A DNA stretch of 34,259 nucleotides from an uncultured Eubacteriales bacterium. GTDB taxonomy: Bacteria > Bacillota > Clostridia > Oscillospirales > Oscillospiraceae. The notes beneath the pieces were generated by a model. The model was not told the DNA's origin. It did no database searches and worked only from the letters and a program-made list of their open reading frames with translations. Every line of letters begins with the position of its first letter. The first letter of the stretch is position 1. The position numbers were made by a program, and so were the translations under genes. The stretch lies in the NCBI GenBank assembly GCA_900553135.1, contig USCO01000009.1, positions 1 through 34,259 of the forward strand, given 5' to 3'. This document shows positions 14,866 through 23,485 of the stretch, one piece after another.

Positions 14866-15717
14866 TTATACGCTCTGGCACAAAAAAGTGTCCCGGTAGG
14901 TGAGGTCCAGGGCGGCTCGGGCCTCCTCCGCCCGCTCTTGGCTGTCAAACAGGCCGAAGGCGGTGGGACCGCTGCCGCTCATGTTGGCGCCCAGGGCGCC
15001 CTTTTGGATCAGGGTCTGCTTGATCTCCGCCACCCGGGCGTACTGCCGGGGATTCATCACGTCCTCAAAGACGTTGTACATCCGCCGGGCCACCCCCTCC
15101 AGGTCCCCCGCCTTCAGGGCGGCCAGGACGCCGGCAGTGTCGGGGCGGCGGCGCAGCTTCACGCTGTCCACCTGGGCAAAGAGTTCGGGGGTGGAGATGG
15201 GGAAATCGGGCTTGCAGGCCACCACCCAGCACTTGGGCAGCGGGGGCAGCGGGGTCAGCACCTCGCCCCGGCCCTCGGCCAGGGCGGTGCCGCCCAGCAC
15301 GCAGTAGGGCACGTCGGAGCCCACTTTGGCGCCCACCTGGGCCAGCTCCTGGAGGGTGAATGGATTTCCCGCCTGGTCGTTCAGGGCCCGCAGCACCGCC
15401 GCGGCGTCGCTGCTGCCTCCCGCCATGCCGGCGCACACGGGGATGCGCTTGGCGATGCGGATGTCCAGATCCTCCGGTTCCCGGCCCAGGGTCTCCCAGA
15501 ACCGCAGGGCGGCGGCGGCGGCCAGGTTTTTCTCCCCCGTGGGGAGGAAACGCAGGTTGGTGCCCACCCGCAGCCCCGCCCCCGGGGTCTGCTCCAGGGT
15601 CAGGGTGTCGTGCAGAGTGATGGACTGCATCACCATGCACAGATCGTGGTATCCGTCCTCCCGCTTGCCCAGCACATCCAGGGTCAGATTCAGCTTGGCA
15701 TAGGCCTGTACTTCCAT
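14866..15717 (-). CDS. ispE: 4-diphosphocytidyl-2-C-methyl-D-erythritol kinase
   Basis: A 283-residue GHMP-family kinase of the MEP pathway for isoprenoid precursors; it phosphorylates CDP-methylerythritol. The N-terminus has the family block AYAKLNLTLDVLGKREDGYHDL with the catalytic Lys, the GHMP glycine-rich ATP loop is PVCAGMAGGSSDAAAV (residues about 94-109), and the C-terminal motif is ANMSGSGPTAFGLF. Length is standard. The start ATG follows AAAAAGGAGGAG. It is the last gene of a five-gene minus-strand run (Lrp, aminotransferase, thrH, DUF1015, ispE), 15 bases after DUF1015, and is followed by a strong hairpin. Confidence 0.95.
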   Translation of the reverse strand: MEVQAYAKLNLTLDVLGKREDGYHDLCMVMQSITLHDTLTLEQTPGAGLRVGTNLRFLPTGEKNLAAAAALRFWETLGREPEDLDIRIAKRIPVCAGMAGGSSDAAAVLRALNDQAGNPFTLQELAQVGAKVGSDVPYCVLGGTALAEGRGEVLTPLPPLPKCWVVACKPDFPISTPELFAQVDSVKLRRRPDTAGVLAALKAGDLEGVARRMYNVFEDVMNPRQYARVAEIKQTLIQKGALGANMSGSGPTAFGLFDSQERAEEARAALDLTYRDTFLCQSV

Positions 15718-15732
15718 GGCCGCTCCTCCTTT

Positions 15733-17007
15733 TTATCCCCGGATCTTCCGGGCCTCCAAATAAAAGCGCTTGTCCTGGGCCCGGCCCATGGAGAAGGTCT
15801 TGCGGGGCAGCACGCCGTCGTGGATGACGGTGGGAAACAGCGCATCTTTTTCCATGGGGGGCAGCAGGAAGGCCACGGCGTCCTTCTGGCTCTCCGCCAG
15901 ACGCCGGGCCACCTCCGCTCCGTGGATATAGTCGATTCGGGCCTGGGGATGCTCCCCCAGCCAGCGGTCCAAAAACCGCTGCAGCGGCCCGATGGCCAGC
16001 TCTCCCCGGCCCCGGGACAGGTCTACCGTAGTCTCTCCGCCCTGGTACAGGCAGCGCACTGCGCCCTCGCCCAGACGGCCGGTTTTGGCCAGCTCAGAGA
16101 GCAGCTCCTGGGGCTCCACCCCAAAGACCACCCGGTGGATGGGTTCAAACTCCAAAGAAAGGTCGTGGAGGTTACAAAGCTCCACCAGAGCAAAGCGGGC
16201 GGGCAGATTTTCCCACTGGTCGGGGGGCGTAAGCCGCTTCTGCCGCTCGTAGCACTCCTTGGCGGTGGCCAGGGAGTGGTTCCCGTCCCCCACGGCGAAG
16301 AGGAGCACCGGCTCCTCCTCCCCCAGATGGTACCGCTGGCGGAACGCCTGGGGATCGGCCAGGGCGGCAATGGCCCGGGCCACCTGGGCCTTCTGCTCCT
16401 GGGTGAGGACCCAGCCCCGCAGGTGGCCGCCCTCTTCCATGAGCTCAAAGTCATAAACCGGGGCCATTTCTCCGGTCTGGGCTGCCAGGGGCTCGATCAC
16501 CGTCCCCTTGGGGTCGTCGGCCAGGAGCATCACATGGGGCAGCTCGATGGGGGCGTTTTTCCGCACCGCCACCCGGGGCGGGATGCGGGCGGTAACGGTA
16601 CCCTCGGTGGCCCGGATGGCCGTCTTGCTGCCGGGCTCGTAATCGTACTGTTCCAGGTCCACCATGCCCATAAGCCCCCGGCGCACCGCGCCCGTGCCGG
16701 ACAGGGTGCGCTCCACATAGAGGAGGGCGTCGGGGTGGCAGACAAAGCGGCCCTCCCGCAGGTAGCGGCTCATGGTGTTGTTGATCTCCATGATGTCCGT
16801 CTCCACATTGGGGCCCTCCAGGCAGCTTTCGGGCAGGATCAGCCGCAGGGCGGAGGGAGCGCGGCCCACCCGCTCCTCCACCCGCTGCCAATACTCGGGC
16901 TGGGAGGTGTACTGGTCGCAGGCCACCACGCTCCACTTGTCGTAGTCGCAGCCCTGGGGCAGCAGGATATCTGCCGGACGGAAGGGCAGCTGGTCAAATT
17001 CACGCAT
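15733..17007 (-). CDS. DUF1015 family protein
   Basis: A 424-residue protein. Family marks are the N-terminal FRPADILLPQGCDYDKWSVVACDQYTSQP-like region (first part FRPADILLPQG), a central tract with VYDFELMEEGGHL, and the signature VGDGNHSLATAKECYE, equivalent to the DGHHR-type motif of DUF1015. The biochemical function is not established. The motif resembles the DGHTR segment of ParB-like free serine kinases, and neighbours here are thrH (phosphoserine phosphatase/homoserine transferase) and an aminotransferase, so a role in serine/threonine metabolism is possible but only inferred. ATG at 17007 was chosen because AGGTGAG lies five bases upstream; a GTG nine bases earlier is an alternative. 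Confidence 0.85.
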   Translation of the reverse strand: MREFDQLPFRPADILLPQGCDYDKWSVVACDQYTSQPEYWQRVEERVGRAPSALRLILPESCLEGPNVETDIMEINNTMSRYLREGRFVCHPDALLYVERTLSGTGAVRRGLMGMVDLEQYDYEPGSKTAIRATEGTVTARIPPRVAVRKNAPIELPHVMLLADDPKGTVIEPLAAQTGEMAPVYDFELMEEGGHLRGWVLTQEQKAQVARAIAALADPQAFRQRYHLGEEEPVLLFAVGDGNHSLATAKECYERQKRLTPPDQWENLPARFALVELCNLHDLSLEFEPIHRVVFGVEPQELLSELAKTGRLGEGAVRCLYQGGETTVDLSRGRGELAIGPLQRFLDRWLGEHPQARIDYIHGAEVARRLAESQKDAVAFLLPPMEKDALFPTVIHDGVLPRKTFSMGRAQDKRFYLEARKIRG

Positions 17008-17031
17008 CTGACTCACCTGGCTTCCCGCTTC

Positions 17032-17631
17032 TCACAGAGCGGCGCGGATGGCGGAGAGCAGATCGCCGAACTCCTCAAAGGCGGGCAGATCGGGGTTGTC
17101 CTCCTTGATCTTGTCGGTGCTCTTAAAGAGGAAGCCCGCCTTGCTGGCCCGGATCATGCCCAGGTCGTTGTAGCTGTCGCCGGCGGCGATGGTCTCATAG
17201 CCGATGGACTGAAGGCCCTTCACCGTGGTGAGCTTGGACTGCTCGCAGCGCATGCGGAAGCCGGTGATCTCCCCGCTGGGGGCCACCTCCAGGCTGTTGC
17301 AGAAGATGGTGGGCCAGCCCAGCTTCTTCATTAGGGGCTGGGCAAACTCCTCAAAGGTGTCGCTGAGGATGATGACCTGGGTCATGGACCGCAGCTCATC
17401 CAAAAACTCCTTGGCCCCGGGCAGGGGGTCGATGGTGGCGATGGTCTCCTGGATCTCCTTCAGACCCAGGCCGTGCTCCTTCAGGATGCCCAGGCGCCAG
17501 CGCATGAGCTTATCATAATCGGGCTCGTCCCGGGTGGTGCGCTTGAGCTCAGGGATGCCGCTGGCCTGCGCAAAGGCGATCCAGATCTCGGGCACCAGCA
17601 CCCCTTCCATATCCAAACAAACAACGTTCAT
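17032..17631 (-). CDS. thrH: ThrH-like phosphoserine phosphatase/homoserine phosphotransferase
   Basis: A 199-residue HAD-superfamily enzyme. HAD motif I is VCLDMEGVLVPE (the nucleophile region, DxEG rather than DxDG, as in ThrH), motif II ILSDTFEEF, motif III/IV lysine and AAGDSYNDLGM. The long matches to Pseudomonas ThrH (EIWIAFA, TTRDEPDYDKLM, LSDTFEEFAQPLM) are convincing. ThrH dephosphorylates phosphoserine and can pass the phosphate to homoserine. It lies 27 bases after the aminotransferase and 24 bases before DUF1015, in one transcription unit. The start ATG follows GAGGAGGAAG. Which of the two reactions matters in vivo cannot be told. Confidence 0.93.
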   Translation of the reverse strand: MNVVCLDMEGVLVPEIWIAFAQASGIPELKRTTRDEPDYDKLMRWRLGILKEHGLGLKEIQETIATIDPLPGAKEFLDELRSMTQVIILSDTFEEFAQPLMKKLGWPTIFCNSLEVAPSGEITGFRMRCEQSKLTTVKGLQSIGYETIAAGDSYNDLGMIRASKAGFLFKSTDKIKEDNPDLPAFEEFGDLLSAIRAAL

Positions 17632-17658
17632 GGCGCTTCCTCCTCGTTTATGGGTGAT

Positions 17659-18843
17659 TCAGTCGTTGCCCTGCTTGCGGTGCAGGTTCTGCAAAAAGTT
17701 ATCCAGACGGCTGACCGCCTCGGCCAGGTCCCGCATGGAAGAGGCGTAGCAGGCCCGGACGAAGCCCTCGCCTCCCGCACCGAAGGCGGTGCCGGGGATG
17801 ACGGCCACCTTCTCCTCCATGAGGAACCGCTCGCAGAACTCCTCGGAGGACAGACCCGTGGAGCGGATGCAGGGGAACACATAGAAGGCTCCCTTGGGCT
17901 CAAAGCAGGTCAGGCCGATGCGGTTGAGATTTTCCACCAGATAGCGGCGGCGGCTGTCGTACTCCTCCCGCATGTGCTGGATGTCCCGGTCGCCGTTGCG
18001 CATGGCCTCGATGGCGGCATACTGACTGGTGGTGGGGGCGGACATGATGCCGAACTGGTGCAGCTTGGTCATGGCGGCGATGATGGGCTGGGGGGCGCAG
18101 ACGTAGCCCATGCGCCAGCCGGTCATGGCGTGGCTCTTGGAGAAGCCATTGACCACCACGGTGCGCTCATACATGTCGGTGAGGTTGGCCATAGACACGT
18201 GGCGCTGGCCGTAGGTGAGCTCGGCGTAGATCTCGTCGGACAGGACCATGATGTCGGTACCCCGCAGCACGTCGGCAATGGCCTCCAGGTCCCGGCGCTC
18301 CATGATGCCGCCGGTGGGATTGGAGGGGAAGGGCAGCACCAGCACCTTGGTCTTGGGGGTGATGGCCTCCTTCAGCTGCTGGGGGGTGAGCCGGAACTGG
18401 TTCTCCTCCTTCAGCTCTACGTACACAGGCACGCCTCCGGCCATCTCGGTGAGGGGGCCGTAGCACACAAAGGAGGGCACGGGGATGATGACCTCGTCCC
18501 CCGGGTTCAGCATGCAGCGCAGGGCCAGGTCGATGGCCTCGCTGCCGCCCACGGTGACCAGAATCTGCTTGGCATAGTCGTACTCCAGGTCAAAGCGGCG
18601 GCGCAGGTAGTTGGCGATCTCCCGCCGCAGCTCCAGCATACCGGCGTTGGAGGTGTACTTGGTGTGTCCCCGTTCCAGGGAATAGATGCCCGCGTCCCGG
18701 ATGTGCCAGGGGGTGACAAAGTCGGGCTCGCCGATGCCCAGGGAGATGGCGTCGGTCATCTCCTCCAGGATGTCGAAAAACTTCCGGATGCCGGAAGGCT
18801 TGATGTTCTGAATGCGCTGGGCCACAATGGAATCATAATTCAT
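17659..18843 (-). CDS. PLP-dependent class I/II aminotransferase
   Basis: A 394-residue fold-type I aminotransferase of the aspartate/PatA-like group. Seen: GEPDFVTP near 38-45, TKYTSNAGMLELR, PSNPTGG with Asn175, Asp203 and Tyr206 in LSDEIYAEL for the PLP ring, and the Schiff-base Lys236 in NGFSKSHAMTGWRMGY. The C-terminus carries the expected carboxylate-binding arginine region (GFVRACYASS). Its ATG overlaps the stop of the Lrp-family regulator gene as ATGA, tying expression to that regulator. An Lrp regulator directly before such an aminotransferase is a familiar Firmicute pair. The amino donor is not determined; aspartate, alanine or aromatic amino acids are possible. Confidence 0.92.
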   Translation of the reverse strand: MNYDSIVAQRIQNIKPSGIRKFFDILEEMTDAISLGIGEPDFVTPWHIRDAGIYSLERGHTKYTSNAGMLELRREIANYLRRRFDLEYDYAKQILVTVGGSEAIDLALRCMLNPGDEVIIPVPSFVCYGPLTEMAGGVPVYVELKEENQFRLTPQQLKEAITPKTKVLVLPFPSNPTGGIMERRDLEAIADVLRGTDIMVLSDEIYAELTYGQRHVSMANLTDMYERTVVVNGFSKSHAMTGWRMGYVCAPQPIIAAMTKLHQFGIMSAPTTSQYAAIEAMRNGDRDIQHMREEYDSRRRYLVENLNRIGLTCFEPKGAFYVFPCIRSTGLSSEEFCERFLMEEKVAVIPGTAFGAGGEGFVRACYASSMRDLAEAVSRLDNFLQNLHRKQGND

Positions 18844-19319
18844 GAAAACACAAACTCCCTCTCCTGGGGCTCCGGACGGCGGAACACCAGGTGCTTTTCC
18901 TTATATTTTTTCAAAATGAAGTGGGTAGCCGTGCCGGTGACGCCCTCCAGAGGGGCCAGGCGCTCGCCCACAAACTGGGCCACCTCCCGCAGGGTGCGGC
19001 CGGAAATGATCACGGTGAGGTCAAAGGAACCGCTCATGAGATACATGCTCTCCACCTCATCATACTGGTAGATGCGCTCTGCGATGCGGTCAAAGCCGTC
19101 GATGCTCTGGGGCACCACCTTCACCTCGATGAGGGCGGTGACGTTCTCCCGCTTCACCCGGTCCCAGTCGATAATGGCCTGATAGCCCAGGATGGTGCCG
19201 TCCTGCTCCAGACGTGCCATCTCCTCTTTCACCTGAGCTTCGCTCATCCCTGCCTGTGCTGCCAGCTGGGCGGCAGACTGGGTACAGTCCTGCTCCAACA
19301 ACTCCAACAAAGTGTTCAT
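18840..19319 (-). CDS. Lrp/AsnC family transcriptional regulator
   Basis: A 159-residue regulator. The N-terminal winged helix (residues 1-55) contains SAAQLAAQAGMSEAQVKEEMARLEQDGTIL-like helices (core AQAGMSEAQVKEEMARLEQ), and the C-terminal RAM/ligand domain shows ALIEVKVVPQS and YLMSGSFDLTVIISG. The ATG at 19319 has GGAGG nine bases upstream; the frame is open upstream but that part is non-coding. It heads the operon with aminotransferase, thrH, DUF1015 and ispE and is preceded by a good promoter. It probably senses an amino acid and controls its own operon. Confidence 0.92.
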   Translation of the reverse strand: MNTLLELLEQDCTQSAAQLAAQAGMSEAQVKEEMARLEQDGTILGYQAIIDWDRVKRENVTALIEVKVVPQSIDGFDRIAERIYQYDEVESMYLMSGSFDLTVIISGRTLREVAQFVGERLAPLEGVTGTATHFILKKYKEKHLVFRRPEPQEREFVFS

Positions 19320-19365
19320 TTGGTCAGCCTCCGTTTCTTCCCTGGGGGACTTTGAATTCCTAAAC

Positions 19366-19394
19366 ATTATATCGCATTTCCCTGCCTGGCGCAA
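19366..19394 (-). promoter_or_regulatory. Sigma-A promoter for the Lrp-aminotransferase operon
   Basis: Minus strand TTGCGC (19389-19394), 17-base spacer, TATAAT (19366-19371), 47 bases before the start codon. Confidence 0.7.
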
Positions 19395-19403
19395 TGCCGG
19401 GAG

Positions 19404-19438
19404 AAAAAAGCTCCCCCGGCCGCTTTGGCCGGGGGAGC
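19404..19438 (-). terminator. Intrinsic terminator of the TAXI-TRAP operon
   Basis: Twelve-base arms GCTCCCCCGGCC / GGCCGGGGGAGC with a GCTTT loop, followed on the minus strand by TTTTTT. Confidence 0.92.
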
Positions 19439-19462
19439 ATGCTTTGTTTGGCAGGATGGGAC

Positions 19463-21619
19463 TTACGCCACGGCGCGGGTCTTGTCCCGCTTGTTGGCCA
19501 TGATCTGATAGACGATCAGGAGCACCAGAATGGCGGCGCCCACCACGTCGGAGATGGCCTCGGGGATGATCATGCACAGGCCGGCCGCGATGCTCACCAG
19601 CCGCAGCACGGGGTTGAGCTTACGCAGCATGAAGCCGATGAGACCGGCCGCCACCAGGAACATGCCCATGAAGGAAGTGATGACGATGCGCACCACTTCC
19701 ACGGGGGTGGTGTCGATGAACAGCATAGCGGTGTCAAAGACAAAGATGTAGGGGATGATGAACGCCGCAATGGCCAGACGGGTGGCGTTGAGGGCGGTCT
19801 TCATGGGAGGAGACTTGGCGATGGCGGAGCCAGCGTAGGCAGCCAGGGCCACGGGCGGGGTGATATCGGCCACGATGCCGAAGTAGAACACGAAGAAGTG
19901 GGCCGCCAGCAGGGGCACATTCATCTGCACCAGGATGGGGGCGCAGGTGGTGGCCATGATGATGTAGTTGGCGGTGGTGGGCACGCCCATGCCCAGCACG
20001 ATGCAGCACAGCATGGTGAGCACCAGGGCGATGAACAGGTTGTTGCCCGCCACGGAAACCACGGCGGAGATGAGCAGCTGGCCCAGACCGGTCATGCCCA
20101 CCACGCCGGCGATGATGCCGGCCACGCCGCAGGCGATGGCCACGGACAGGGTGCTCTTGGTGCCGCCCTCCAGGGCGTTGACGTAGGTGGAGACGTTCTC
20201 CATGTTGGGCTTACTGCAGGCGTGGCAGATAACAGCCAGCACGAAGAAGACCGCCAGGCAGGCCAGGAAGAACATGTTCTGACGCAGGCCGAAGCTGGGG
20301 AACACGGTGGGATACTTGGCCGCCAGGATGAAGTAGACCAGAGGAATGGCAGGCAGCAGCATGAACGCCTTCTTGCCAAAGCCCTTCTCCTTGTCCACCA
20401 TGCCGGCCACCACAGCGATGAGGCTGGAGATGACGGCGCTGATGGCCATGGTGAAGGTGCCGCTCTGCACCACCATGTAGACCAGGACGATCAGGGGCAG
20501 CAGCAGGTAGATCTTGGGCCAGATGTCCTTGAACTTGGGCAGCTCGTTCTTGCTCAGGCCCTTCAGGCCCATAGCCTTGGCCTTGAAGTGGACCATGAGG
20601 AAGATGCCGGTGAAGTACAGGGCAGCAGGCAGAATGGCCTTGACGATGATGTCGGCGTAGGGGGTACCGGTCATCTCGGCCATGAGGAAGGCGGCAGCGC
20701 CCATGATGGGGGGCATGATCTGGCCGCCGGTGGAGGCCGCAGCCTCAACGGCGCCGGCGAACTCGCCGGGATAGCCGGTCTTCTTCATCAGGGGGATGGT
20801 AACAGCGCCGGTGGTCACGGTGTTGCCCACGGAGGAGCCGGACACCATGCCGCACAGAGCGGAGGAGATAACGGCCACCTTGGCGGGGCCGCCGGTGGCG
20901 GAGCCGGCGATGGAGTTGGCACAGTTAATAAAGAAGTTTGCGATGCCCGTGGCCTCCAGGAAGGAACCGAAGAGCACGAACAGGAAGATGTAGGTGGAGC
21001 ACACCTGGATGGGGGTGCCCAGCACACCGTTGGTGGTGTAGAACAGCTGGTGAATGAGCTGCTTGAGGGTCTTGCCGCCGCCGTTCATGGTAACGGGCAG
21101 CAGGGCATAGGCGATGAACACGGTGGCCACGCACAGGATGGGGATACCCACCACGCGGCGGCAGCACTCGGCCAGGATCAGGATGGCGATGACGCCGATC
21201 ACCACTTCCTTGGTGCCGATGCGGCTGGACATCTTAATGATGGTATCCAGGTTAAAGACCTGGTAGAGGTAGCATACCAATCCTACGACCGCTAGGATAA
21301 TGTCATAGAAGGGGACGTAGTTGGGCTTTTTGATGCGGCCCTTGCGCAGGGGATAGAGCAGGAACACGAAGACAATGATAATACCCAAGAACCACAGACG
21401 GCGGACACGGGGGTCCCAGGTGGAGAAGATACTCACCCACACCATGAAGATCATGAAGGCGGCCATGGCGTAGCGGATGATCTGCTTGGGCAGGCCGACC
21501 CAGATCCGGGTGTTGGACTCACGGTCATACTTTTTCATGATCTCTTCCACGTCGGCGGCGCTTCCTACCTCCACGTTGGCCGGCGCGGTGTTGACAGTTT
21601 TCTTGTCAGACTCAGCCAT
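19463..21619 (-). CDS. TRAP transporter fused permease (small and large subunits)
   Basis: A 718-residue inner-membrane protein in which the four-helix DctQ-like part (about residues 38-190, e.g. YAMAAFMIFMVWVSIFSTW) is joined to the DctM-like large permease (about 200-718) with many helices and glycine-rich re-entrant segments (GSATGGPAKVAVISSALCGM, STGGQIMPPIMGAAAFLMAE, GMGVPTTANYII). It forms the Na+-driven channel of a TAXI-type TRAP system. Directly upstream are the DUF1850 protein and the TAXI binding protein, the usual set. The ATG follows AAGGAGGAATC. Substrates for TAXI systems include glutamate and related acids, but the one here is unknown. Confidence 0.95.
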   Translation of the reverse strand: MAESDKKTVNTAPANVEVGSAADVEEIMKKYDRESNTRIWVGLPKQIIRYAMAAFMIFMVWVSIFSTWDPRVRRLWFLGIIIVFVFLLYPLRKGRIKKPNYVPFYDIILAVVGLVCYLYQVFNLDTIIKMSSRIGTKEVVIGVIAILILAECCRRVVGIPILCVATVFIAYALLPVTMNGGGKTLKQLIHQLFYTTNGVLGTPIQVCSTYIFLFVLFGSFLEATGIANFFINCANSIAGSATGGPAKVAVISSALCGMVSGSSVGNTVTTGAVTIPLMKKTGYPGEFAGAVEAAASTGGQIMPPIMGAAAFLMAEMTGTPYADIIVKAILPAALYFTGIFLMVHFKAKAMGLKGLSKNELPKFKDIWPKIYLLLPLIVLVYMVVQSGTFTMAISAVISSLIAVVAGMVDKEKGFGKKAFMLLPAIPLVYFILAAKYPTVFPSFGLRQNMFFLACLAVFFVLAVICHACSKPNMENVSTYVNALEGGTKSTLSVAIACGVAGIIAGVVGMTGLGQLLISAVVSVAGNNLFIALVLTMLCCIVLGMGVPTTANYIIMATTCAPILVQMNVPLLAAHFFVFYFGIVADITPPVALAAYAGSAIAKSPPMKTALNATRLAIAAFIIPYIFVFDTAMLFIDTTPVEVVRIVITSFMGMFLVAAGLIGFMLRKLNPVLRLVSIAAGLCMIIPEAISDVVGAAILVLLIVYQIMANKRDKTRAVA

Positions 21620-21668
21620 TGTTGGATTCCTCCTTTACATAGCACTTGCCGGGGAAAGGCTGTCCCAG

Positions 21669-22244
21669 TTACAGCCAGCGGTGTTCACAGGTGAACACCA
21701 CGCCTAGTTTTTCGCCACACAGATTGTTCATACTGATGACCCGGACATCCCCAACCTGGATTTCCGTCTCGTCGGTAAAGATGCCGATGTGCTCCTTCAC
21801 CTGGGTGTAGACGGGGGAGATATCCCCCAGCATCAGGGTATGATCTGTGATCACATTCAAATTCACACGGAAGCCGTCCACCATGTTGTTGATGTTTCCC
21901 ACCACCATGGCGCCGTCTTCCTCAATACGAAACGTTTCTCCCTCATTCAGTTCCGTTTGGACTCCCGCGCCGTAGGAGTAGTAATAGGTCTCCTGGGCAT
22001 AGATGTGGTAGTCCTCTGAGATTTCAAAGACGTCGGTCAGCGGGTATTTGTTTACGGAATGGCGAAAACCGATGGCAAACCGGTCGCCGGGCTGCACCGG
22101 ATAGCTGGCGTATACCTGTCCGGTGTCGGCGTTACGCAGGACCAGGTACCATCCGGCGCCTCTCAGCGCCATAAAAAAGGCCGCCGCAATGACAACAGCC
22201 AGTGCCATCATTGCGGCGGCCGCTCTTATTCTCTTGGATCTCAA
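21669..22244 (-). CDS. DUF1850 domain protein of a TAXI-TRAP locus
   Basis: A 191-residue protein with an N-terminal membrane/signal segment (about residues 8-32) and a DUF1850 domain marked by FAIGFRHSVNKYPLTDVFEI and NLNVITDHTLMLGD. DUF1850 genes commonly sit between the TAXI binding protein and the fused permease, as here. Function is unknown; an accessory periplasmic role is inferred. The start is uncertain: TTG at 22244 lacks a ribosome site, and an ATG-ATG pair lies near 22211. The reading frame is the same as the upstream binding protein, whose TAA lies five codons before the TTG, so re-initiation after termination is likely. Confidence 0.82.
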   Translation of the reverse strand: MRSKRIRAAAAMMALAVVIAAAFFMALRGAGWYLVLRNADTGQVYASYPVQPGDRFAIGFRHSVNKYPLTDVFEISEDYHIYAQETYYYSYGAGVQTELNEGETFRIEEDGAMVVGNINNMVDGFRVNLNVITDHTLMLGDISPVYTQVKEHIGIFTDETEIQVGDVRVISMNNLCGEKLGVVFTCEHRWL

Positions 22245-22256
22245 GGAGCGGTATGA

Positions 22257-23264
22257 TTACTCAGCCAGCAGGCCGATCTCCTGATAGTAACGCAGAGCGC
22301 CGGGGTGGATGTCAACGGCGGCGTCCGCGCAAGCCAGCTCGGCGGTCACGCCCTTGAACTTGTCATGGCCCTCGCCCAGAGCGTCCATGTTCTCGAACAT
22401 GGCCTTGGTCAGCTCATACACCACGTCCTCGCTGACGTCGGCGCTGGCGACCAGGACGGCCTTGGTGGCCACGCACACGGTCTCGGTGTCAACACCATAG
22501 GTGCCGGCAGGCAGGTTCTCCTGAACCAGGAAGGGATACTTCTCGGTCAGGTAGTCCACGGCCTCCTGGGTCAGGCTGACCATGGAGAAGTCCATGCCGC
22601 TGGTAGCCAGCTCGGTGATGGCGGTGGTGGGAGCGCCGGCCACGGTGAAGGCGGCGTCGATCTGGCCCTGCTTGAGCATCTCGGAGGCGCCGCCGAAGTC
22701 GGTGTACACCACCTTGATGTCGTCCTCAGTCATGCCATAAGCCTCCAGAACCTGGATGGCGTTGAACTCGGTGCCGGAGCCCTGATCGCCCACGCACACG
22801 CTCTTGCCTCTCAGTTCCTCCACGCTGGTGATGCCGCCGATGGCGGTGATCTGAACGGTCTCGTTATACAGGCCGGCCACCCACAGGGCCTTGTCCTCGA
22901 CAGTGCCCTCAAACAGGCTCTCGCCGGCGTGGGCGTAAGCCAGGGCGTCGGACTGGACAATGGCCAGCTGGGCCACGCCGTCGGTGATATCCTGAATGTT
23001 CTGCTTGGAGGCACCAGTGTTGGCGGTGGTCAGGCTGGACAGAGTCAGGACGTTGTTCATAGTCGTCTGGAAGGCGCTGCCCACGGCATAGTAGGTGCCG
23101 GTGGTTCCGCCGGTGTCCAGAACCAGGTTCTGCTTCTGAGCGGGGGTGCCGCCCTGAGAGCCGCTGGTGTCGGAACCGCTGGTGGTGCCGCCGCCTCCGC
23201 AGGAGGTGAGGGCCAGGCTGGCGGTAACAGCCATAGCCAGAACCAGAGCAAGTTTCTTTTTCAT
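22257..23264 (-). CDS. TAXI family TRAP transporter solute-binding lipoprotein
   Basis: A 335-residue extracytoplasmic binding protein. The signal ends in a lipobox LALTSC (Cys22), followed by a Gly/Ser/Thr linker. The TAXI domain shows LVLDTGGTTGTYYAVGSAFQTTM, TANTGASKQNIQDI, a central LRGKSVCVGDQGSGTEFNAIQ and VVYTDFGGASEMLKQGQIDAAF, the standard periplasmic-binding pattern for this family. It delivers substrate to the fused permease. ATG follows TTGGAGGAAT. It is the first gene of the three-gene operon, with its promoter 55-83 bases upstream. Confidence 0.95.
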   Translation of the reverse strand: MKKKLALVLAMAVTASLALTSCGGGGTTSGSDTSGSQGGTPAQKQNLVLDTGGTTGTYYAVGSAFQTTMNNVLTLSSLTTANTGASKQNIQDITDGVAQLAIVQSDALAYAHAGESLFEGTVEDKALWVAGLYNETVQITAIGGITSVEELRGKSVCVGDQGSGTEFNAIQVLEAYGMTEDDIKVVYTDFGGASEMLKQGQIDAAFTVAGAPTTAITELATSGMDFSMVSLTQEAVDYLTEKYPFLVQENLPAGTYGVDTETVCVATKAVLVASADVSEDVVYELTKAMFENMDALGEGHDKFKGVTAELACADAAVDIHPGALRYYQEIGLLAE

Positions 23265-23318
23265 TTTGATTCCTCCAATTCAATCATTGATTTGCTGGGG
23301 AAATGTACTTGCGAACCT

Positions 23319-23347
23319 ATTATAGTACATTTGTGGTAAAAACGCAA
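23319..23347 (-). promoter_or_regulatory. Sigma-A-like promoter for the TAXI-TRAP operon
   Basis: Minus strand TTGCGT (23342-23347), 17-base spacer, TATAAT (23319-23324). The 220-base gap to sigK is markedly AT-rich and contains nothing else I recognise. Confidence 0.6.
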
Positions 23348-23485
23348 TAATCTTTTTGCTGTTACTGTATATTTAGTCTAATTTTGTGATTTTTCTCCCC
23401 CTTCGACTGAGTTTTTCTCCATTTTTTTGAAATTTCGGAATGTTATTTATACCATTTTAACACGGGGAGTTTTGTTGTTTCCGGC

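Noticed and set aside
14860..14885. GTATA near the end of ispE as a sigma-F -35 box for spoIIR
   Set aside because: No matching -10 sequence is present at 15-16 bases downstream.
14938..17334. Long plus-strand open frame opposite ispE, DUF1015 and thrH
   Set aside because: It crosses three recognisable genes on the minus strand and has the low-complexity look of antisense GC-rich frames.
19394..21295. Plus-strand frame of 633 codons, very rich in His, Gly and Asp
   Set aside because: It is antisense to the TRAP permease; the composition is the complement of hydrophobic codons. Not a His-rich metal protein.
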